Below, one piece after another: positions 60,301-64,000 of a stretch of DNA of 64,000 nt. Origin of the DNA: Candidula unifasciata (lineage: Eukaryota > Mollusca > Gastropoda > Stylommatophora > Geomitridae); NCBI GenBank assembly GCA_905116865.2, contig CAJHNH020008057.1, positions 182,001 to 246,000 of the forward strand, written 5' to 3'. The notes below the pieces were generated by a model. It was not told the DNA's origin, searched no databases, and saw only the letters and a list, made by a program, of their open reading frames with translations. The position numbers and the translations under genes were made by a program. Numbering within the stretch: the first letter of the stretch is position 1; each line of letters begins with the position of its first letter.

Positions 60301-63041
60301 AGAGTTTACGTTCCACTGTTGTTCTTTCTGGCCAAAAGGTTTGCCTTAATGTGTCAAAATCGGTGCAGTCCTGGAGTACATGCTCTGCGGTCTAAGGTAC
60401 ATTTCCACAGGTGCACATGGCTGATACACCTATCTTGAATTTTGTGTTCATGTGGTTACGTTTGGGCAGCCAATTTCTGGAAGGTCAAGTTTGTCTACAT
60501 ATTCTATAGACTTTTGCTTGGTGTATCAAAGCTCTTCTGGGGTTTAACCGTCTTTCCCAAAGGCTATTGGTTCTTAAATCTATTTTCTTCAAGATCTGGC
60601 ATACTGAGGTCAACTTTTCAGCTTGTATTTGCAACGTCCCAAGGCTTTGTAAATCTCTCGCGGGATCTCTCAGTGCCTGTGTGCGTTCTCCCAGCTGTTT
60701 TCCACTTTCTCCATTTCTATATGGGGGTTGATTTCATCCTCCTGTGATGACTCTGAGCGCTTGATTTTGCACTTTGTCTAACTCCTTTAATGTGGTAACT
60801 AGATGCTGAACACCATGCAGTTGACCCATATTCCAAGTGTGGAAGTATGCTCTGCTTGTATACTTTATTGAGTATTTTCCCATCTGCTCCCCATGTGGTT
60901 CCACTTAGTTTTCTTAGTATTGCTGTCTTCCTCCTGGCTTTGGTTGCTGCCTTGTTGATATGTTTTCTCCATGTCAACCTGTCATCAAATGTGACTCCTA
61001 GGTATGTGGGCTCTTTATCATCATCTCTCAGAGGTATTTCGTTTATTTTGATGGTGCCGGCTTTTTGCTTTGGGGAAGGTGAATAGTGTGGTGCTACATT
61101 TGTCTGTGTTGATACTGACACACCATCTATTGGCCATGCCTCAAGTGCATTTGTAGCCCGCTGTAGTGTTTTTGTGGCTATCGTTGCATGTTCATTGGTG
61201 CACCACAGTACCAGTCGTCGGCATACATTGCCATTTTGATTCCATTTGGTATCTCAGCAACCAGATCGTTGATAAATAACAGAAAAAAGTGTGGGCGACA
61301 GGACACCACCTTGAGGGACACCTTGTCGCAGTAGAACTTTTTTACTTTTGAAACCATCTACCTGTACCCGGGCTCTTCTGTTATGTAGATATGCTTTAAT
61401 CCAATTGTACATTTTTCCATTTATTTTATAGTTTCTCAATTTCTTCAAAAGCCCCTCCTTCCAACCTTATCAAAAGCTTTCCTTAAATCTATCCATGCCG
61501 CGAGTACCAGTTTCTTATCTTGAAAAGCATCCTCTATTTTTGGGAGAGGTATGTTTGTCTGGTCTTCCGTAGAATAGAACTTTCTAAAGCCCGGCTGCTG
61601 TGGTGTAATGATGTTTTTCACTTTCAATGTACCACTGTAGTCTGAGGTTGGTGATGCGCTCCATTGTTTTACAGAGACAACTTGTGAGGCTGATTGGTCT
61701 GTAGTTGGAGCATTAGAACTGTCTTTCCCAGGCTTTATGAGAGGTATCATAAATTGCCTCTCTCCAGATCTGTGGAACATTCCCTGTTGCCCCAGCAAGC
61801 ATTAAATATCTGTAAAAGCTTTGTTTTTGGCTACTTTTCCTAAGTTTCTGATCATTTCGTTTGATATATTGGAATCTGCTCCTGGTGACTTCCGCATTTT
61901 CAGCTTTGAAATGGCCAACTCCAGTTCATTTAAGTGTAATTGGCACCTCTAGCAGCTCTGATGTTATTTCTTTTCTGACTTCTAAACTTGTGTCTTTTCT
62001 TGAATTTCGTGTTTTTTCTCTGAACTGATTTCAATGTCGTTATCTAAAGCAAAGTGTCCGCAATAGGTTGGCTGCCTCTTTTCCTGTGACCATGTTTCCA
62101 TCTTTCTGCAGCGTGATCTTTGAGTTCCACCCTGTGTCCCTCATCAATTTGTTTCACAAGCTTCCATAACTTTCTTGTGTCTTTTTCAAAGTTCAGCGAC
62201 CTTGTTTTCTCCTGCCAGCTTTCCCTTCTAGCCTGCAGCTTTGCCCTTACAAATTTTGCTTTTGCATGCTGGTAGTTATTGTGATGTTCTTGGTTTGGCC
62301 TGGTCTCTGCTATCTTTCTGGATGTTTCTACTTCGTTATGTAAATTTTCTAGCTCATTACTCCAGTATGGCTTATAATGCTTACGGGCACCTCTTGGTAT
62401 TGATTCTCCTGCTGCCTTTAGTACGCATTTGTTAAAGTGGGGAAGATATCATTATCAAGTGCCTTGCCAGCAGCTGGTATGGGTGATCATTCTTCTCCAC
62501 AACCTACCATCTCTAACAGCATGTATCAATTCATGTGCTGACACCCATCCATGCAATGACAGGGAAAAAAAGGATGTTAACAGCTTTTTTTTTTTTACAT
62601 TGTCTTTCTTTACCTCTCTATTCACAAATCTTTCTAGTTATCACATGTTCCAGTTTCTTTCTTCTTACGACATGGTGAAAACAAAAACAACACCAGACTG
62701 CCTCTTTTTGAAGTTTGTAAGTGAAAAGTGTCAATATTTATCAAAATAAGGTAAGTGAATTCTGTCTGCTTTTTGTTTTTAAATTCATTTTTTTTCCCAC
62801 ACTGTGCCAGAAACAGCAAATTAATGACAAAAAACAAATGATTATTTCAGCTAAACTCACAGGTTCCATGAGGAAGACTCGTGAAGCAGCTGTCAAATTA
62901 ATTCCAACTCCACCAGCCTTGAGAGACAGCAGAAACACTTTAGGAGACTCCTGAGTTTCTTCTGAGAATTTCTTCATTGCCTCTATACGTTTGTTCTGTG
63001 ACATCCTGCCATCAAGGCGGGTAAACAAAAGGCCCTTCTCA
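57197..63041 (-). CDS. HLTF: HLTF-like SNF2 helicase / ubiquitin ligase, C-terminal three exons
   Basis: Seen: exons 62861-63041, 58765-58845 and 57197-57349 on the minus strand join in phase to about 138 residues, all within and after the second RecA lobe of a SNF2 ATPase. Motif V is KAGGVGINLTAASRV; motif VI is the QCFDRCHRLGQ box with its arginine finger. The C-terminal helix VIENSVEENMLKIQERKREL matches the HLTF/Rad5 tail. Known: HLTF is a nuclear DNA translocase with RING E3 activity that polyubiquitinates PCNA and reverses forks. The Y-WNPAAEEQCFDRCHRLGQ sequence fits HLTF better than SHPRH or TTF2. HIRAN, helicase lobe 1 and RING must lie beyond 64000. It converges on the LAP gene. One LINE (60194-62436) sits in its first visible intron in the same orientation. 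Confidence 0.9.
57826..58110 (+). mobile_element. LINE C-terminal fragment (family X-like)
   Basis: Plus strand NVFKETDSQRELIVHIRGRQ, then SIFDHIMKRHRDG and GSQREKMLESL. Decayed. Confidence 0.65.
58255..58340 (-). mobile_element. LINE RNase-H-region scrap
   Basis: Plus: gcacactgagcatactgata, gatgctccgtctcccacagc. Confidence 0.5.
58765..58845 (-). CDS. HLTF: HLTF exon, helicase motif VI
   Basis: 81 bp, phase 0 both ends, between acceptor aacccag and ACAAAG|gtaatt. Encodes YWNPAAEEQCFDRCHRLGQ then TRDVEITK. This is SNF2 motif VI with the conserved HRxGQ. The 78-bp tandem repeat at 58854-59105 starts only 9 bp upstream of the acceptor. Confidence 0.94.
58854..59105. repeat. 78-bp tandem repeat next to an HLTF acceptor
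   Basis: About three copies, each made of two related halves beginning tttgacaata. Confidence 0.95.
59210..59650 (-). mobile_element. LINE RNase H fragment
   Basis: Minus strand has GNEQADKQAGSAEL-like sequence in broken frames, LRRMVLPGVTRGSGRWSTLK and WMYNQTVTSA. Same family as 1225-1600. Confidence 0.7.
60194..62436 (-). mobile_element. Jockey-like LINE, 5'-truncated, 14-bp target duplication
   Basis: Flanked by GTGGGGAAGATATC at 60180-60193 and 62437-62450. Minus strand: pre-RT linker (ARKHYKPYWSNELENLHNEV), RT (LAAWIDLRKAFDKV; VLLRQGVPQGGVLSPTLFS), YADD box at about 61215-61235 with a one-base frame change just after it, then TYLGVTFDDRLTWRKHINKA and LPHLEYGSTAWCSAS. Ends in (GAA)n at 60194-60211. 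No RNase H. Several frame breaks. Sits in an HLTF intron, sense to the gene. Confidence 0.9.
62451..62570 (-). mobile_element. LINE family X 3' end
   Basis: Plus reads atcattatcaagtgccttgc, as at 17437; the jockey-like LINE was inserted at its 3' end. Confidence 0.65.
62861..63041 (-). CDS. HLTF: HLTF exon, helicase lobe 2 (motif V)
   Basis: 181 bp between acceptor tttatacag and GAACCT|gtgagt on the minus strand; phase 1 in, 0 out. Encodes GLLFTRLDGRMSQNKRIEA and then SLKAGGVGINLTAASRVFL, ending LMEP. The F-TRLDG and GGVGINL motifs are those of SNF2 lobe 2. Confidence 0.93.
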
Positions 63042-63203
63042 CTGTATAAATAAAAGATAACTTAAATATTATTCTTATTTCCTTCTTCTTCTTCCTTTTC
63101 TTTTTCTTCTGCTTCTTCTTCTTTATAGCTTATCATGCTCTCATTCAGTTGACACAAGCACTTTTAATTTGTTACATTTTCACATTATTTCTGTATTATA
63201 TAA

Positions 63204-63329
63204 CTCCTTCAGTCCCATAGGTTTAGCATCTGAGCCCCAAGAGGCAGTAAGAGAGACACAAAATTATTATATAATGCTTTCTGGGTAGGAACCTATGAAT
63301 TTATGATGTGTTCCTTGAGAATGAAAGAG
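63204..63329. mobile_element. Diverged copy of the TTAA MITE
   Basis: Shares ctccttcagtccca, ggtaggaacctatgaa and tgatgtgttcctt with 30791-30928. Right flank TTAA at 63330-63333; left flank ATAA, probably mutated. Confidence 0.7.
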
Positions 63330-63929
63330 TTAATTTTACTGTAACTGTTTCCATTTTTGTGTTCTGTGTTTTTAATCTTATGCAATCAGCAGTCTTCAAC
63401 TTCCAGAAGATCTGATAATCCTACATATTAGAAAAATTGCCTTATTGTGTTTATTCAAATTTTTTAAAGTCTTTTCATGAAAAATAACAATTTCTTAAAT
63501 TTTTGTTGGCTTGCTTCCCACTCCAATCACAAATTATAAATTACTGTTTAGATAGTAGTATATTATCTATCCTGTTCCAAGCAGACTTCTTGTCTTAAAT
63601 CTGTAGCTCACTGGTTACATTCTTTGGACAACTGAAACATCTAAAACATCACAAAAAACACAAGCCCCACAGCTCTGCCTCCAATCCCTAGGGTCTCAAA
63701 CCCAAACAGCTTCACCACGTCACCATGGAGACCACCCTAGAGTCAGTTTGTACCAGGGTAGTCTCAGCAGACGGCCAAACCACTTTTTAACCCGTTGTCC
63801 TGTAACTCTCTTGCCAAGAAAAGCTGTTTTTGCTACTTGTATGGGTTTTGGTCATCGTGATGTCTTTAAACAATGTCCAGTGCATCTGTAGGACAGCTTT
63901 GCTACTGGCTGCAACTGCACAGTGTGAGG

Positions 63930-64000
63930 ACATCTTCTTCTTCTTGTTCACAGGCTGTCAATTCCGGCAGTAAGTCAGGTTGTTCGTCCAGTTGGACTTT
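63930..64000 (-). repeat. R1 SINE-like element, cut by the window edge
   Basis: Tail side catcttcttcttcttgttca, then ctgtcaattccggcagtaag and ggttgttcgtcc. Continues to the right. Confidence 0.75.

Noticed and set aside
63100..64000. A further HLTF exon upstream of 63041
   Set aside because: No helicase motif (for example the SQF or lobe-1 motifs) with splice sites was found on the minus strand; the next exon is presumably beyond the window.

Overview
This is animal genomic DNA: short GT-AG exons in long introns, very many minisatellites, tRNA-derived SINEs and broken non-LTR retrotransposons. The repeat mix and intron density suggest a lophotrochozoan, most likely a mollusc (possibly a gastropod), but no feature fixes the species.

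Two protein genes converge. (1) Plus strand, 1849-47862: fourteen exons encode the 3' part of a LAP-family scaffold (erbin/LRRC7/densin type): about nine leucine-rich repeats, the LAP-specific region, a long Ser-rich disordered tail and a C-terminal PDZ domain ending at a stop at 47860-47862. The 5' exons lie off the left edge. Exons join in phase throughout, except that exons 7 and 10 each lack one base relative to the frame needed; in both a C or G run is the likely spot. (2) Minus strand, 57197-63041: the last three exons of an HLTF-like SNF2 helicase, ending at a TAA at 57197-57199. The rest of that gene lies off the right edge. LAP helps organise basolateral and synaptic membrane, HLTF acts in the nucleus in DNA damage tolerance; nothing suggests a functional link.

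The introns and the 7-9 kb between the genes are filled with repeats: at least twenty tandem arrays (units 11 to 113 bp), APE-type LINE fragments (largest at 37.5-40.8 kb and 60.2-62.4 kb), tRNA-derived SINEs with several different heads on one shared body, a SINE-like family here called R1 (over ten copies, (GAA)n tail), an internally deleted pogo/Tigger-like DNA transposon with perfect 24-bp terminal repeats (14610-16315), a TTAA-flanked MITE and a coiled-coil-encoding retro-insert with a 17-bp target duplication.

The least ordinary points are the R1 family sharing its 3' end with the jockey-like LINE, minisatellites that seem to have grown from SINE or LINE/SINE junctions, the two in-exon frame breaks, and the pogo derivative that keeps a 261-codon reading frame. 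All family names come from reading the sequence by eye; no database search was run.
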